A stretch of DNA of 64,000 bases from Bacteroidales bacterium CF. GTDB lineage: Bacteria > Bacteroidota > Bacteroidia > Bacteroidales > UBA932. Shown here one piece after another: positions 52,260-61,485 of this stretch. The stretch is taken from assembly GCA_000473305.1 (NCBI GenBank), contig CP006772.1, positions 806,001 to 870,000 on the forward strand, given 5' to 3'. The notes under the pieces are model-generated. The model was not told where the DNA came from, searched no databases, and saw only the letters and a program-made list of their open reading frames with translations. The translations under genes and the position numbers were made by a program. Every line of letters begins with the position of its first letter. Within the stretch, counting starts at the first letter, position 1.

Positions 52260-53806
52260 AACCTAAAACCAATAGTTGCCAATACTTTCCAGGCAGAATA
52301 GGTTGATTTGCCTATAGGTGCTGCAATAACCGGCTCTCCCGGAACACTTATGTCGTTATAAAGTGAAAACTCTTCAGAGTTGGAAACTCTCTTTTGAATA
52401 CCAAAATCAGCAAAAAATCCATTCCCAACTTTAAAACCTGCACCACATGAGAGATACTGCATATCAAAGCCGTAATCTCTTTCAGGATTTTGATAGTAGG
52501 CATATCCTGCTCTCAATGACAAAGATTTAGTAGGACGGAATTCAGCTCCCATTCTTATGTTGCTTGTGTTTTTGAACTCATTGCCAATGAGGTCGTTCTC
52601 ATCTTCAAAGTCATTAAAATTGCTTTCAGTGTCATCCATCCTTATCCCTGCATAGTTGACAGCTTCGTAGTCGAACGATAGTGCACCTCTTGTGCCGAAT
52701 ATATATGAAACACCGATATTGGCTTTGGCCGGAGTTATGACTATATAGTCATAAGAACCGAGAGGAGAATCAATTGATACGTTGTAATTGTCGCTATATG
52801 AGGCATATATATTCTCCTGCCACTCATCTGTGAGAGTCATATAGGTTGGAGTTGCCACACTGACACCTAACCTGAAACCATTGCCGGGGGCAAAGATTAT
52901 TCCAGCCTTGGCGTTAATACCCGTACCGGTGGTGGTCTGTCTGAATATATGCTCGAACTCCTCAAATTTTGAGTCAAATTGAGAGGTGCTGACAGCAGTC
53001 TCTCCATATGATTGCCAGTCTGTGTACTTCAAGGATTGTAAACCTAAGCTCAATCCGAAAAAGAACTTTTCATTCATATTACCACTGATTGTGAGAGCAT
53101 ATTCGGACAATCCTCCTGTTGTCTCTCTTACAAAACGCTGGTCAAGAGGTCCTCCTATAACTATACTGTTTCCGACGATATTTTCAGTAGCAGCAATGTA
53201 ATCTGAATTGGAATCAGGCAGCCTGTCGAGAAGATTTGAATTCCATGCAAGTACAGATCTCCATGAGGCCCCGCTGTGATAAAAAGGATATGTGTCACCT
53301 GCACTTTGGATATCAAGTTCAGAAGAGTTAATCCCATTTGTATTGAAAGCCACCGATGACAACCAACTGCTTTGATCTGTAGTGCCTCTGGCTGTGCTTC
53401 TGTTATTGTAGTTGTTGAGCTTGTTCATTGTTATTGAGAAGTTCAACCCCTTCATGTTGCTCCTTTTCTTGTTATATTTCAGGGCGTTGACATATCCTAT
53501 TGAAGATATTCCTAATCTGCTGAAACCTTCATCAGAGCTGACTCCTAAATATTTGCTCCCGACAAGTGTCTTTGTCAGAGACGGAGTAAACATAAATTCG
53601 GAATAACGATAAACACCTGCTGAAGCCGGATTTATACTTATTGAGCCAAGATCTCCGCCAATAGAGGTCATAGCATTTCCCATCGAAATACTTTTCGCAC
53701 TACCCTCGTAAAAATTCTGGGAATATCTTAAGGCATCATACCTGTTCTGGGCCGTCATTAATGTTGTTAATAAAACGGCAATTGTGAGTGTTATTGTTTT
53801 TTTCAT
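52256..53806 (-). CDS. Outer-membrane transport protein, OmpP1/FadL-like
   Basis: A 516-residue outer-membrane protein with a signal peptide (about 1-19, ending MTAQ). The FadL-like plug or N-terminal region is AKSISMGNAMTSIGGDLGSISINPAS (about 37-62), with the NPA motif common to this group. Alternating polar and nonpolar strands and a terminal aromatic (KVLATIGFRF, a typical OMP sorting end) complete it. FadL relatives let hydrophobic molecules cross the outer membrane. It follows the Tyr-rich lipoprotein by 8 bp and is likely co-transcribed. Confidence 0.85.
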   Translation of the reverse strand: MKKTITLTIAVLLTTLMTAQNRYDALRYSQNFYEGSAKSISMGNAMTSIGGDLGSISINPASAGVYRYSEFMFTPSLTKTLVGSKYLGVSSDEGFSRLGISSIGYVNALKYNKKRSNMKGLNFSITMNKLNNYNNRSTARGTTDQSSWLSSVAFNTNGINSSELDIQSAGDTYPFYHSGASWRSVLAWNSNLLDRLPDSNSDYIAATENIVGNSIVIGGPLDQRFVRETTGGLSEYALTISGNMNEKFFFGLSLGLQSLKYTDWQSYGETAVSTSQFDSKFEEFEHIFRQTTTGTGINAKAGIIFAPGNGFRLGVSVATPTYMTLTDEWQENIYASYSDNYNVSIDSPLGSYDYIVITPAKANIGVSYIFGTRGALSFDYEAVNYAGIRMDDTESNFNDFEDENDLIGNEFKNTSNIRMGAEFRPTKSLSLRAGYAYYQNPERDYGFDMQYLSCGAGFKVGNGFFADFGIQKRVSNSEEFSLYNDISVPGEPVIAAPIGKSTYSAWKVLATIGFRF

Positions 53807-53814
53807 AATATTCG

Positions 53815-55044
53815 TTATCTACGATATACAGATCCGCCGCTGCCAGATGAGCTTCTTGAACTTCCTCCTGAAGAGCTTCCAGAAGAACCGGCGTTAAAAG
53901 AACCTGAATTTCTGGTAGGTTGAGAGTAGTTATTGTTGTTGTTTCTCTGGTAATCTGATCTGGTTGAAGCGTTGGATGAATTGTTTGATGTTCTGTTATA
54001 ATCTGATTTCTGATCTCTGCCGGTTACATCACTCTGACGTGCCGGAGCCCTGTAAGATGAACTCTTTTGGTTGCTATTGGCTGTCGCAGTCCTTGAATAA
54101 GAGGAGCCACTCACATTCCTTTGCGGGTTTTGTCTTGTAGAGACAACATTCTGGTTGTAAACCGCACCATTTGAAACGCGACTCTGATTATTATCCCTTC
54201 TGTAGACACTCTCAGAGGTTCTTGCTCCCTGATTCGAGCTGTTTTCAGATATGTTGTACCCCCTTATCTGGCTAATGTTAGCATTTGACCGGCGTGTATA
54301 ACTTCCTGATGACGGAGTGCCGTTACCAATGTTTCTCTCATCAGAGCCTCTTCTTCCGTAAAAGTATGAATCAGCTACGTTGCCGTTATTATGATGGTCA
54401 TGGTGCCATCCCGGTCCCCCCCAATTGTAGTAGTTCCAGTAGTACCAGTTATCGTACATTCCGTAGTAGTATGGATAATAACCATAATATCCATAATAAC
54501 CATAGTAACTGTAGTAATCGTAAAATCCGTAATAGCCGGGATAGTACCAAGGATCCCAGTAACTGTAATAACCCGGATATCCGTAATAACCGTAATTACC
54601 ATAGAAGTAAGGGTATCCAAAGCCTCTTCCCCAGGCGTGATTCCAATAATAATATGGATTGTTCCAATACCATTGATAATTCCAGTTCTCGTCATCTTCA
54701 GCAACTACAACCTGAATCTGATATTCCGGAGAATTGAATTTTGTAAGCAGTTCCTCAAATGAATCGTATTCGTTGATGTCAACAAAAACAGTATCGGCTT
54801 TGGACAGAGGGAGGATTGTCTTGCCGCTGTTCTCGTCCACAACGATAACTTCCCTTGTTTTTTCTTTAAGGGCTTGAAGTTCCTGATCGGTTGCCTCATC
54901 AGTTACATTACGGACAATCTTAACCTCGGTCCCCGGCCTGTAATATGCAGGGTCTTCGTAAGAGGTTGATGAGTAGTAATTTGCGGTGCCGCAAGAACTC
55001 AGTAAAAAAGTAAGGGCTACTAAGGGATAAAATTTGTTTTTCAT
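53815..55044 (-). CDS. Tyr/Gly-rich, Ser/Asn-tailed lipoprotein of unknown role
   Basis: A 409-residue protein with a lipoprotein signal (lipobox LSSC near residue 18). The first 130 residues look like a folded region. Residues about 130-210 are extremely rich in tyrosine with glycine, proline and tryptophan (YYGYYGYYGYY and similar). The last 180 residues are Ser/Asn/Gly/Arg-rich and probably disordered, ending SSGSGGSVYRR. I do not recognise a family. Such tails suggest surface or matrix contact. A full promoter and an unusually good AGGAGGT site stand before the gene. Confidence 0.8.
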   Translation of the reverse strand: MKNKFYPLVALTFLLSSCGTANYYSSTSYEDPAYYRPGTEVKIVRNVTDEATDQELQALKEKTREVIVVDENSGKTILPLSKADTVFVDINEYDSFEELLTKFNSPEYQIQVVVAEDDENWNYQWYWNNPYYYWNHAWGRGFGYPYFYGNYGYYGYPGYYSYWDPWYYPGYYGFYDYYSYYGYYGYYGYYPYYYGMYDNWYYWNYYNWGGPGWHHDHHNNGNVADSYFYGRRGSDERNIGNGTPSSGSYTRRSNANISQIRGYNISENSSNQGARTSESVYRRDNNQSRVSNGAVYNQNVVSTRQNPQRNVSGSSYSRTATANSNQKSSSYRAPARQSDVTGRDQKSDYNRTSNNSSNASTRSDYQRNNNNNYSQPTRNSGSFNAGSSGSSSGGSSRSSSGSGGSVYRR

Positions 55045-55049
55045 AGCAC

Positions 55050-55056
55050 ACCTCCT
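55050..55056 (-). promoter_or_regulatory. Strong Shine-Dalgarno site of the Tyr-rich lipoprotein gene
   Basis: AGGAGGT on the minus strand, five bases before the ATG at 55044, is a perfect match to the anti-Shine-Dalgarno core. It is exceptional here: neighbouring starts have A/T-rich upstream regions without such a site. Confidence 0.8.
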
Positions 55057-55075
55057 GTGTATTAAATATTATTTA

Positions 55076-55083
55076 TACTTTTG
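55076..55083 (+). promoter_or_regulatory. -7 element for proS
   Basis: TACTTTTG fits TAnnTTTG, with a predicted start near 55089, about 51 bases before the proS ATG. No ideal -33 TTTG is visible. It faces the minus-strand promoter at 55126-55095. Confidence 0.42.
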
Positions 55084-55094
55084 TGCTGTTTATA

Positions 55095-55126
55095 CAAAAA
55101 TACACAAAAATTGTACCACTCACAAA
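55095..55126 (-). promoter_or_regulatory. Promoter for Tyr-rich lipoprotein / FadL-like pair
   Basis: Read on the minus strand: TTTG at 55126-55123, a 20-bp spacer and TATTTTTG at 55102-55095. Transcription should begin near 55089, giving a 45-base leader that includes the AGGAGGT site. Confidence 0.72.
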
Positions 55127-55139
55127 TATTTAAATTATA

Positions 55140-56612
55140 ATGGCAAAAGAAGTTAGCAACAAAGAAGAGAACTATTCATTATGGTATAATAATTTGGTAA
55201 TCAAGGCTGATCTGGCTGAAAATTCGGCAGTTAGAGGATGTATGGTGATAAAGCCCTATGGTTACGCAATTTGGGAAAAAATGCAGGCACAGCTCGACAG
55301 AATGTTCAAAGAGACAGGACATCAGAATGCTTATTTCCCGTTATTTATACCGAAATCTTTTCTTAGCAAGGAGGCCGAGCATGTGGAAGGTTTTGCCAAA
55401 GAGTGTGCTGTGGTGACACACCACAGATTAATGACAAATCCAGATGGTCCAGGAGTTGTAGTCGATCCTGATGCAAAACTAGAGGAGGAGCTCGTGGTAA
55501 GGCCAACATCTGAAACAATCATATGGAATACCTATAAAAATTGGATCAAATCATACAGGGATCTTCCCATTCTTGTCAACCAGTGGGCAAATGTGGTTCG
55601 CTGGGAGATGCGTACAAGACTGTTTCTGAGAACAGCTGAATTCTTGTGGCAAGAGGGGCACACAGCACACTCTACTAAGGAGGAGGCTATTGAGGAGACA
55701 ATGAGGATGGTCAATGTATATGCAGAGTTTGCAAGAAAGTATATGTCTATGCCTGTTATTATAGGGCATAAAACTGAAAGTGAGCGGTTTGCAGGCGCAC
55801 TGGATACGTTGTGCATCGAGGCTATGATGCAGGATGGTAAGGCTCTTCAGGCAGGAACATCACATTTTCTGGGTCAGAATTTTGCAAAGGCATTTGATGT
55901 ACAATTTGCAAACAAAGAGGGGGCACTTGATTATGTATGGGCAACATCATGGGGTGTATCTACAAGGTTGATGGGCGCTCTTGTTATGGCTCACAGTGAC
56001 AACAACGGTCTGGTACTGCCTCCGAAGCTTGCTCCTATACAGGTTGTCATGGTGCCAATATTCAAGACAGATGAGGATTATAAGCAGATTCTTGACAGAA
56101 TGGCTGATATGAAATCAAAGTTGGTTGCCGCAGGTATAACAGTTAAGATTGACGACAGGGATAATCTACGTTCAGGCTTCAAATTTGCAGAGTGGGAACT
56201 TAAAGGGGTGCCTGTAAGGATTGCGATGGGCCCGAGAGACCTTCAGAACGGAACAGTAGAGATTGCAAGAAGAGATACACTGACAAAAGAGTCTGTCAGC
56301 CAAGAGGGGTTGGAGAACAGGATAACTGCGTTACTAGATGAAATTCAGGAGAACATTTATAACAAAGCATTGAAATTCAGAGAGGAAAATACCTTCAAGG
56401 TAGATGACTACAAGACTTTCAAAGAGAAAATTGAAGAGGGAGGATTTTTGATGTGCCATTGGGATGGGACATCTGAAACAGAGGAGAAGATAAAAGATGA
56501 GACCAAGGCAACAATACGCTGTATCCCTATCGATGCTGAAGAGGAGGATGGATTCTGCATTTATAGCGGAAAGCCTTCAAAAAGAAGAGTTATATTCGCC
56601 AGAGCATATTAG
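55140..56612 (+). CDS. proS: Prolyl-tRNA synthetase, short archaeal/eukaryotic-type
   Basis: A 490-residue class II synthetase charging tRNA-Pro. It has the short form without the editing insertion: [58 protein letters not shown] (motif 2 region), and [13 protein letters not shown]. The anticodon-binding domain and a zinc-like C-terminal part ([19 protein letters not shown]) follow. This type is frequent in Bacteroidota. It heads a plus-strand run ending with tilS. Confidence 0.96.
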   Translation: MAKEVSNKEENYSLWYNNLVIKADLAENSAVRGCMVIKPYGYAIWEKMQAQLDRMFKETGHQNAYFPLFIPKSFLSKEAEHVEGFAKECAVVTHHRLMTNPDGPGVVVDPDAKLEEELVVRPTSETIIWNTYKNWIKSYRDLPILVNQWANVVRWEMRTRLFLRTAEFLWQEGHTAHSTKEEAIEETMRMVNVYAEFARKYMSMPVIIGHKTESERFAGALDTLCIEAMMQDGKALQAGTSHFLGQNFAKAFDVQFANKEGALDYVWATSWGVSTRLMGALVMAHSDNNGLVLPPKLAPIQVVMVPIFKTDEDYKQILDRMADMKSKLVAAGITVKIDDRDNLRSGFKFAEWELKGVPVRIAMGPRDLQNGTVEIARRDTLTKESVSQEGLENRITALLDEIQENIYNKALKFREENTFKVDDYKTFKEKIEEGGFLMCHWDGTSETEEKIKDETKATIRCIPIDAEEEDGFCIYSGKPSKRRVIFARAY

Positions 56613-56665
56613 TTTAAACATATTTACTATTTTTACAGAACAAAAATCATAAAATCAAATTAGAA

Positions 56666-57364
56666 ATGGCAGCAGATTTACCGTCCCGACAGCAGGAGAT
56701 TCTAGATGGTCTAAACAAGAAATCTCACTTGAAACTTAAGGTTTTCAACCAGACTGCTGAGGTTTTTTCACAATTGAAGGATATTCTGAACGAGATGAGC
56801 AACGATCTTAATGATCTCCTGGACAACAACGACAGGCGTGTAAGGCTTGAGTACAGGGACAGAGGAAAGTTTGAGGCTGAGTTCAAATTTGCAGATGACG
56901 TACTTATATTCAGTATGCACTCTGACATTTTCCAGTTTGACAGGAATCATTCAATCTGGAAAAATGAATTTGTAAAGAAGGATATCAATAACTCTTATTG
57001 TGGTGTTATAAGCATCTATAATTTTCTGTCCGATTCTCTCAAATACAATAGAGGGGATGATCTGGGATACCTTGTAGCTAGAATATTTGTGAACAAGGAT
57101 AAATTTTTCCTTGTAGAAGGAAAAAGACAGAGAAATAAAGCAGTCAGTGCTTTCGGAAAGATTTCACTTGGACGTGAGGAGCTGGTTCAGATAGTCGAGG
57201 CAGCTGTTCTGTACTCACTATCTTTCGATCTCCTTGTTCCGCCTTTTGACCTTGTTAAGGTGGCTAGCGTTGAACAGATGAACGACAAGATTGAGAGCGC
57301 CAAATTGCAGACAGGTAAAAGAATGGGATTCAAATATAATTCTGATGATGTGCTGGAAGAGTAG
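56666..57364 (+). CDS. Conserved hypothetical protein
   Basis: A 232-residue protein that I do not recognise as a named family. It is soluble, with no signal or membrane segment. A helical N-terminus (residues 20-50: VFNQTAEVFSQLKDILNEMS) precedes a mixed region with RLEYRDRGKFEAEFKFADD and a central IFVNKDKFFLVEGKRQRNK. A helical end contains KISLGREELVQIVEAAVLYS. Codon use matches its neighbours. It follows proS by 53 bp and its last 20 bp overlap the DUF3078 gene, so it is probably a real and co-transcribed gene. Confidence 0.72.
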   Translation: MAADLPSRQQEILDGLNKKSHLKLKVFNQTAEVFSQLKDILNEMSNDLNDLLDNNDRRVRLEYRDRGKFEAEFKFADDVLIFSMHSDIFQFDRNHSIWKNEFVKKDINNSYCGVISIYNFLSDSLKYNRGDDLGYLVARIFVNKDKFFLVEGKRQRNKAVSAFGKISLGREELVQIVEAAVLYSLSFDLLVPPFDLVKVASVEQMNDKIESAKLQTGKRMGFKYNSDDVLEE

Positions 57365-58328
57365 AGTTGCATTAATCTTTATGTCCCTTATGGCTGTTCA
57401 TGCGACATACTCTCAGGAGGTCAGGAAAACCGAAATGAGTGTCGGACATGAGCTTTGTACAGTCATTGCTTCAAAATTCAAAGTACCACAACTCACGCCG
57501 CCTCCACCTAAACCTAGTAACTGGAAAAGAGGAGCACTGCTTGATATGGGTTTAACCCAGACATCTTTCACCAACTGGGCTGCCGGAGGGAATCCCTCAT
57601 TGGCTATGAACGGTGCTGTAAATATGTATGCCAACTATGCTGTCAAGACACTTTTCTGGGAGAGCCGCCTTCAGGTTGCATACGGTTTTATTCAGCAATT
57701 CGGAGCCCAGAATAAGAAGAGTGACGATAAATTCATACTGGACTCAAAATTTGGATACAAGGCATGGGGAGATAAATTCTATTTTTCAACCCTCTTTAAT
57801 TTCAAGTCACAATTGGTAAACGGCTACAACTATACTTCCGACACGACCCGCGTGCTGGTCTCCGGCCCATTTTCCCCGGCTTATGCATCTCTTGGTGTCG
57901 GTATCGATTACAGACCATTAAAAAAACTTGCAATTAACTTTTCTCCTCTTACAGGAAGTATGACTGTGGTGAATAAAAGGACATTGAGGACAAGATACGG
58001 CAATCTGATTGACCAAAAGGTAAAACTAAAACTTGGGGCCCAGCTTAAGATGGATTATAGTGCCAAACTTTTTAAGAGAATAGATTTGATTACAAGTGCA
58101 ACATTCTTCTCAGATTTCCTGGACGATCCTCAGAATCTTATGGTGAACTGGGATATGACTCTGACATCTAAGCTCAATAAGTTCTTCTCTACAAACATAA
58201 AGACAAACCTTATCTACGATGACGATATTCTCATTGAAGATTCAAAGGGAGTTGCTGCTCCGAGGATTCAATTCAAGGAGATTTTTACATTCGGTTTTTC
58301 GTACACGTTCGGAGAATTTAAAAAATAA
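57345..58328 (+). CDS. DUF3078 domain outer-membrane-like protein
   Basis: A 327-residue protein from the ATG at 57345 with a signal peptide (hydrophobic about residues 5-20, ending TYSQ). The DUF3078 core begins at WKRGALLDMGLTQTSFTNWAAGGNPSLAM (split) and continues as amphipathic strands (GSMTVVNKRTLRTRYGN; KEIFTFGFSYTFG at the end), suggesting a beta-barrel. The family is restricted mainly to Bacteroidota and has no settled role. The ORF is open from 57291; the later start gives the signal peptide directly. The stop overlaps the tilS start as TAATG. Confidence 0.85.
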   Translation: MMCWKSRVALIFMSLMAVHATYSQEVRKTEMSVGHELCTVIASKFKVPQLTPPPPKPSNWKRGALLDMGLTQTSFTNWAAGGNPSLAMNGAVNMYANYAVKTLFWESRLQVAYGFIQQFGAQNKKSDDKFILDSKFGYKAWGDKFYFSTLFNFKSQLVNGYNYTSDTTRVLVSGPFSPAYASLGVGIDYRPLKKLAINFSPLTGSMTVVNKRTLRTRYGNLIDQKVKLKLGAQLKMDYSAKLFKRIDLITSATFFSDFLDDPQNLMVNWDMTLTSKLNKFFSTNIKTNLIYDDDILIEDSKGVAAPRIQFKEIFTFGFSYTFGEFKK

Positions 58329-59671
58329 TGCTTTCAAAATTCAAAGAGAATCTTGGAGCTGCAGACAGCAGATGCAAGATACTTGCAGCAGTCAGCGGTG
58401 GTATTGACTCTATGGTCATGGCTTCGCTGCTGTATGAATGCTTTAATACCGATTTTGCAATTGCAACAGTTAATTTCAAACTGAGAGGCGAGGAGAGCGA
58501 TGCAGATCAGAGGCTTGTGTGCGGCTGGGCAAACGACAGGGGAATTAAGGTGTTCGCGACATCATTTGATACATCGGACTATGCTGTATCAAAGGGGATA
58601 TCTATAGAGATGGCAGCAAGAGAACTAAGGTATGGCTGGTTCTATGGACTGATGGATGAGCTGGGGTATGAAACCCTTGCTATCGCTCACAATTTAAACG
58701 ATTCTGTTGAGACATTGTTCCTGAATATTCTCAGGGGTACCGGAATCGAGGGGCTAGGAGGGATTAAAATGAAAACCGGTAGGGTAATAAGACCCATGTT
58801 GTCTTTCACCAGAGGAGAGATAGTGAATTATGCCCAACGAGAGGGAATACCTTTCAGAGAAGACAGCACCAACAGGGAGGATATTTATGCCAGAAACAGG
58901 ATAAGGAACAGGGTCTTCCCTGAACTTCAGATGATAAATCCTTCGTTTCTAAGGACAATTGAACGTGATATGGTCTACTTCACGGAGGCCTCGGATATTA
59001 TTAGAAAACAATTGCTACAGGTCCGGGCGGAAATTGTGGAGAAGGATAGCTCCAGAGCATCATTGAAGATCAGGATTGACAGACTCCTTTCACAGGAACA
59101 CTCGGTTTATTGGTTATATATGATTTTGAGTGACTATGACTTCAATGCGTCGCAGGCAAAACAAGTTCACGATTCTTTGACCGGACAGTCAGGAAAGGAG
59201 TTCCATTCACGGAATTATATGATTGTCAAGGATAGGGACTATCTTCTGATATATTCAAAAGAGGAAAAGGATGTGAGTGAGCCGGGGGAAAGGTTGGTGG
59301 AGAAGCCTTCAGAAACCCGGTCTCATATAGCGATACACTCGCAGAGAGTTTCGTTCAGGATGTTTATTAAGGAAAAAGGATTTATTCCCGAGCCATCGAA
59401 AGAGAAACTCTACGTTGATGCCGATAAAATTAACTTTCCGTTGACATGCCGGATATGGAAAGATGGTGATCGCTTTATACCTCTGGGTATGAGAGGATTT
59501 AAAAAACTCAGTGATTTTTTTATTGATGAGAAGCTTGATATAAAAAGCAAAGAGCACCGCCTGGTGCTCTCTGACAATGATGATATTGTTGCTGTACTTG
59601 GTCACCGTATTGATGACAGGTATAAAATCACTCCATCAACAAAAGAGGTTCTTGAGATAATCCTTAATTGA
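58328..59671 (+). CDS. tilS: tRNA(Ile)-lysidine synthetase
   Basis: A 447-residue enzyme that attaches lysine to C34 of tRNA-Ile(CAU) so it reads AUA. The ATP-pyrophosphatase loop is LAAVSGGIDSMVMASLL near residues 20-36. Also present are AIATVNFKLRGEESDADQ, LAIAHNLNDSVETLFLNILRG, and the RNRIRNRVFPEL stretch. The C-terminal TilS domain has CRIWKDGDRFIPLGMRGFKKLSDFF (split in reading). It is translationally coupled to DUF3078 (TAATG) and overlaps the convergent sppA by 8 bp. Confidence 0.95.
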   Translation: MLSKFKENLGAADSRCKILAAVSGGIDSMVMASLLYECFNTDFAIATVNFKLRGEESDADQRLVCGWANDRGIKVFATSFDTSDYAVSKGISIEMAARELRYGWFYGLMDELGYETLAIAHNLNDSVETLFLNILRGTGIEGLGGIKMKTGRVIRPMLSFTRGEIVNYAQREGIPFREDSTNREDIYARNRIRNRVFPELQMINPSFLRTIERDMVYFTEASDIIRKQLLQVRAEIVEKDSSRASLKIRIDRLLSQEHSVYWLYMILSDYDFNASQAKQVHDSLTGQSGKEFHSRNYMIVKDRDYLLIYSKEEKDVSEPGERLVEKPSETRSHIAIHSQRVSFRMFIKEKGFIPEPSKEKLYVDADKINFPLTCRIWKDGDRFIPLGMRGFKKLSDFFIDEKLDIKSKEHRLVLSDNDDIVAVLGHRIDDRYKITPSTKEVLEIILN

Positions 59672-61430
59672 AGTAGATATTGTAGGGTAATCTTGCAAAG
59701 GTCTTAACTCCCTTCTCCTTTGACAGCTTCATATATGTTCTCTCGAGTGCACCGGCAGGGTCTGAAATTACCTTTGCGGCATTACCACTGGCCTGCAGTT
59801 GCTCAATAATCTTGTCAAGCTGAGTCTTCTGGATCGGATACTCAACAATCCTGTAGCCCTCCAGTGAACTCATTGCTGCAGCTGACTGAATGGCTTCGTG
59901 GATACCTCCTACCTCATCAGCAAGTTTAATCTTTATTGCATCCAAGCCTGACCATATCCTTCCCTGAGCTACAGAATCTATCTGCGATACGGAGAGATTC
60001 CTGCCTTCAGCTACCAGATTCAGGAACTGATCATATATAATCTCAACCTCTTTCTGCATGAAAACAATCTCTTCGTTGTCCATCGATCTGTATAAAGAGA
60101 GAATGTCGCTGTGTTTATGCGTTTTAACAGTTTCAGGTTTTATTGAGAGGTGTTTCTCAATTGTCTTCTGGGCATTCAGAGCCAGGCTGAACACACCAAT
60201 GGAACCTGTGAGAGTTGTATTGTTGGTTATGATCTTGTCGGCATTTGCTGCAATCCAGTAGCCTCCCGATGCTGCATAGTCTCCCATGCTTACTACAACC
60301 GGCTTTTTCTCTCTTAGCAGTTTCAACTCTCTCTCAATTATATCCGCACATTGAGCCGAGCCTCCCGGAGAGTTGACTCTGAGCACAACAGCCTTTATCG
60401 TGCTGTCCTTTCTTATTTTTGATATCATTGCAACAAAATTGTCGGATGAGATGTCGTCGGTACTTTTGCCCATAACAATTTCACCGTTTGCATAAAGGAT
60501 CGCTATCTTGTTCTTCTCCTTGAGGTTAATCTTCTTGGTCGCTGTGATGTAATCAGCCAGAGAGACCGTCTTCAGCTCTTTTTCCTTCTCGACTCCAAAG
60601 AGCGACACAAGTGTATCAGTGAGCTGATCCTTATACATCAGACCGTCCACAAACCCCAGATCTTTAACTTTTTGGGCATTTATCATCTCGAGGTTGTCGG
60701 TTATCTCATTCAACCTCTCTACAGATATGCCTCTTGATTTGGATATGTCTTCAGCCCAAGTATTCCATACTGCATTTATGTATGCCTGAAGTTGCTCCCT
60801 GTTCTCGTCACTCATCTTGTTGCTAATATATTGTTCTGCAGCAGCCTTGAATTTTCCGTGACGGATTAATTGAGCCTGAACACCTATCTTGTCAAGAAGG
60901 TCTTTAAAAAACAAAGAGTTGACTGAGAGACCTGTGAGAGCAAGAGAGCCTGCTGGATTCAGAAATATTTTATCTGATACTGTTGCAAGATAGTATGCTC
61001 CTTGTGAGAAATTCTCTGCGTAAGAGATGATGGCTTTTCCACTGTCGTGAAACCTGGAAAGAGCAGCCCTGATCTCTTCAATATGAGAAATCCCTGCATC
61101 TATATCATTCAGATTCATATATATGAACTTAATCCTCGGGTCAGATGCGGCAGCATCAATTGCATCAACAACGCTCAAAATGCCGAGACTTTTCGACGAA
61201 AGCTCGAGATTCATAAGGGAAGCGTCAGCAAACGGGTCATCTATCGATTGTTCTGTTATGCGGTTTGCAAAGTTTAAACTAAGAATAGCAGATGACGGAA
61301 CGGTCGGGGTGCTTTTGTCTGCTACTGAGGCTATGGAGCTGAATATCCCGATAAGCAGGAAAACTCCGAGAACCATAGCGATTATAGAACCGACAAATGT
61401 GCCGGCAACAATTTTTAGAAAATTTTTCAT
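59664..61430 (-). CDS. sppA: Signal peptide peptidase SppA, 67-kDa type
   Basis: A 588-residue S49 peptidase that degrades cleaved signal peptides at the inner membrane. An N-terminal membrane helix (about 8-33) is followed by the tandem S49 domains. The catalytic lysine lies in the N-terminal domain (QLIRHGKFKAAAE near 200) and the nucleophile serine in MGDYAASGGYWIAANADK near 387. It has its own -7 box at 61460-61453 behind the response-regulator gene, and overlaps tilS by 8 bp at the end. Confidence 0.94.
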   Translation of the reverse strand: MKNFLKIVAGTFVGSIIAMVLGVFLLIGIFSSIASVADKSTPTVPSSAILSLNFANRITEQSIDDPFADASLMNLELSSKSLGILSVVDAIDAAASDPRIKFIYMNLNDIDAGISHIEEIRAALSRFHDSGKAIISYAENFSQGAYYLATVSDKIFLNPAGSLALTGLSVNSLFFKDLLDKIGVQAQLIRHGKFKAAAEQYISNKMSDENREQLQAYINAVWNTWAEDISKSRGISVERLNEITDNLEMINAQKVKDLGFVDGLMYKDQLTDTLVSLFGVEKEKELKTVSLADYITATKKINLKEKNKIAILYANGEIVMGKSTDDISSDNFVAMISKIRKDSTIKAVVLRVNSPGGSAQCADIIERELKLLREKKPVVVSMGDYAASGGYWIAANADKIITNNTTLTGSIGVFSLALNAQKTIEKHLSIKPETVKTHKHSDILSLYRSMDNEEIVFMQKEVEIIYDQFLNLVAEGRNLSVSQIDSVAQGRIWSGLDAIKIKLADEVGGIHEAIQSAAAMSSLEGYRIVEYPIQKTQLDKIIEQLQASGNAAKVISDPAGALERTYMKLSKEKGVKTFARLPYNIYFN

Positions 61431-61452
61431 AATATTCCGAATAATTAATAAG

Positions 61453-61485
61453 CAAATGTAATAAAAACATTACATTTTTCTCAAT
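61453..61485 (-). promoter_or_regulatory. Promoter for sppA
   Basis: On the minus strand TACATTTG at 61460-61453, with a partial ATTG at 61485-61482 (21-bp spacing). Predicted start is near 61447, 17 bases before the ATG. The box is also one arm of an inverted repeat (AAATGTAAT/ATTACATTT) that includes the stop codon of the response-regulator gene. Confidence 0.5.

Noticed and set aside
54375-54704. Ile/Thr-rich frame on the minus strand, and plus-strand frames at 54285-54762
   Set aside because: They are shadows of the Tyr-rich codons of the lipoprotein gene (TAY-TAY-GGN read in other frames).
61453-61480. AAATGTAAT/ATTACATTT inverted repeat as terminator of the response-regulator gene
   Set aside because: On the gene's own strand no T run follows, and one arm is the sppA -7 box. 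Kept only as a note under the sppA promoter.
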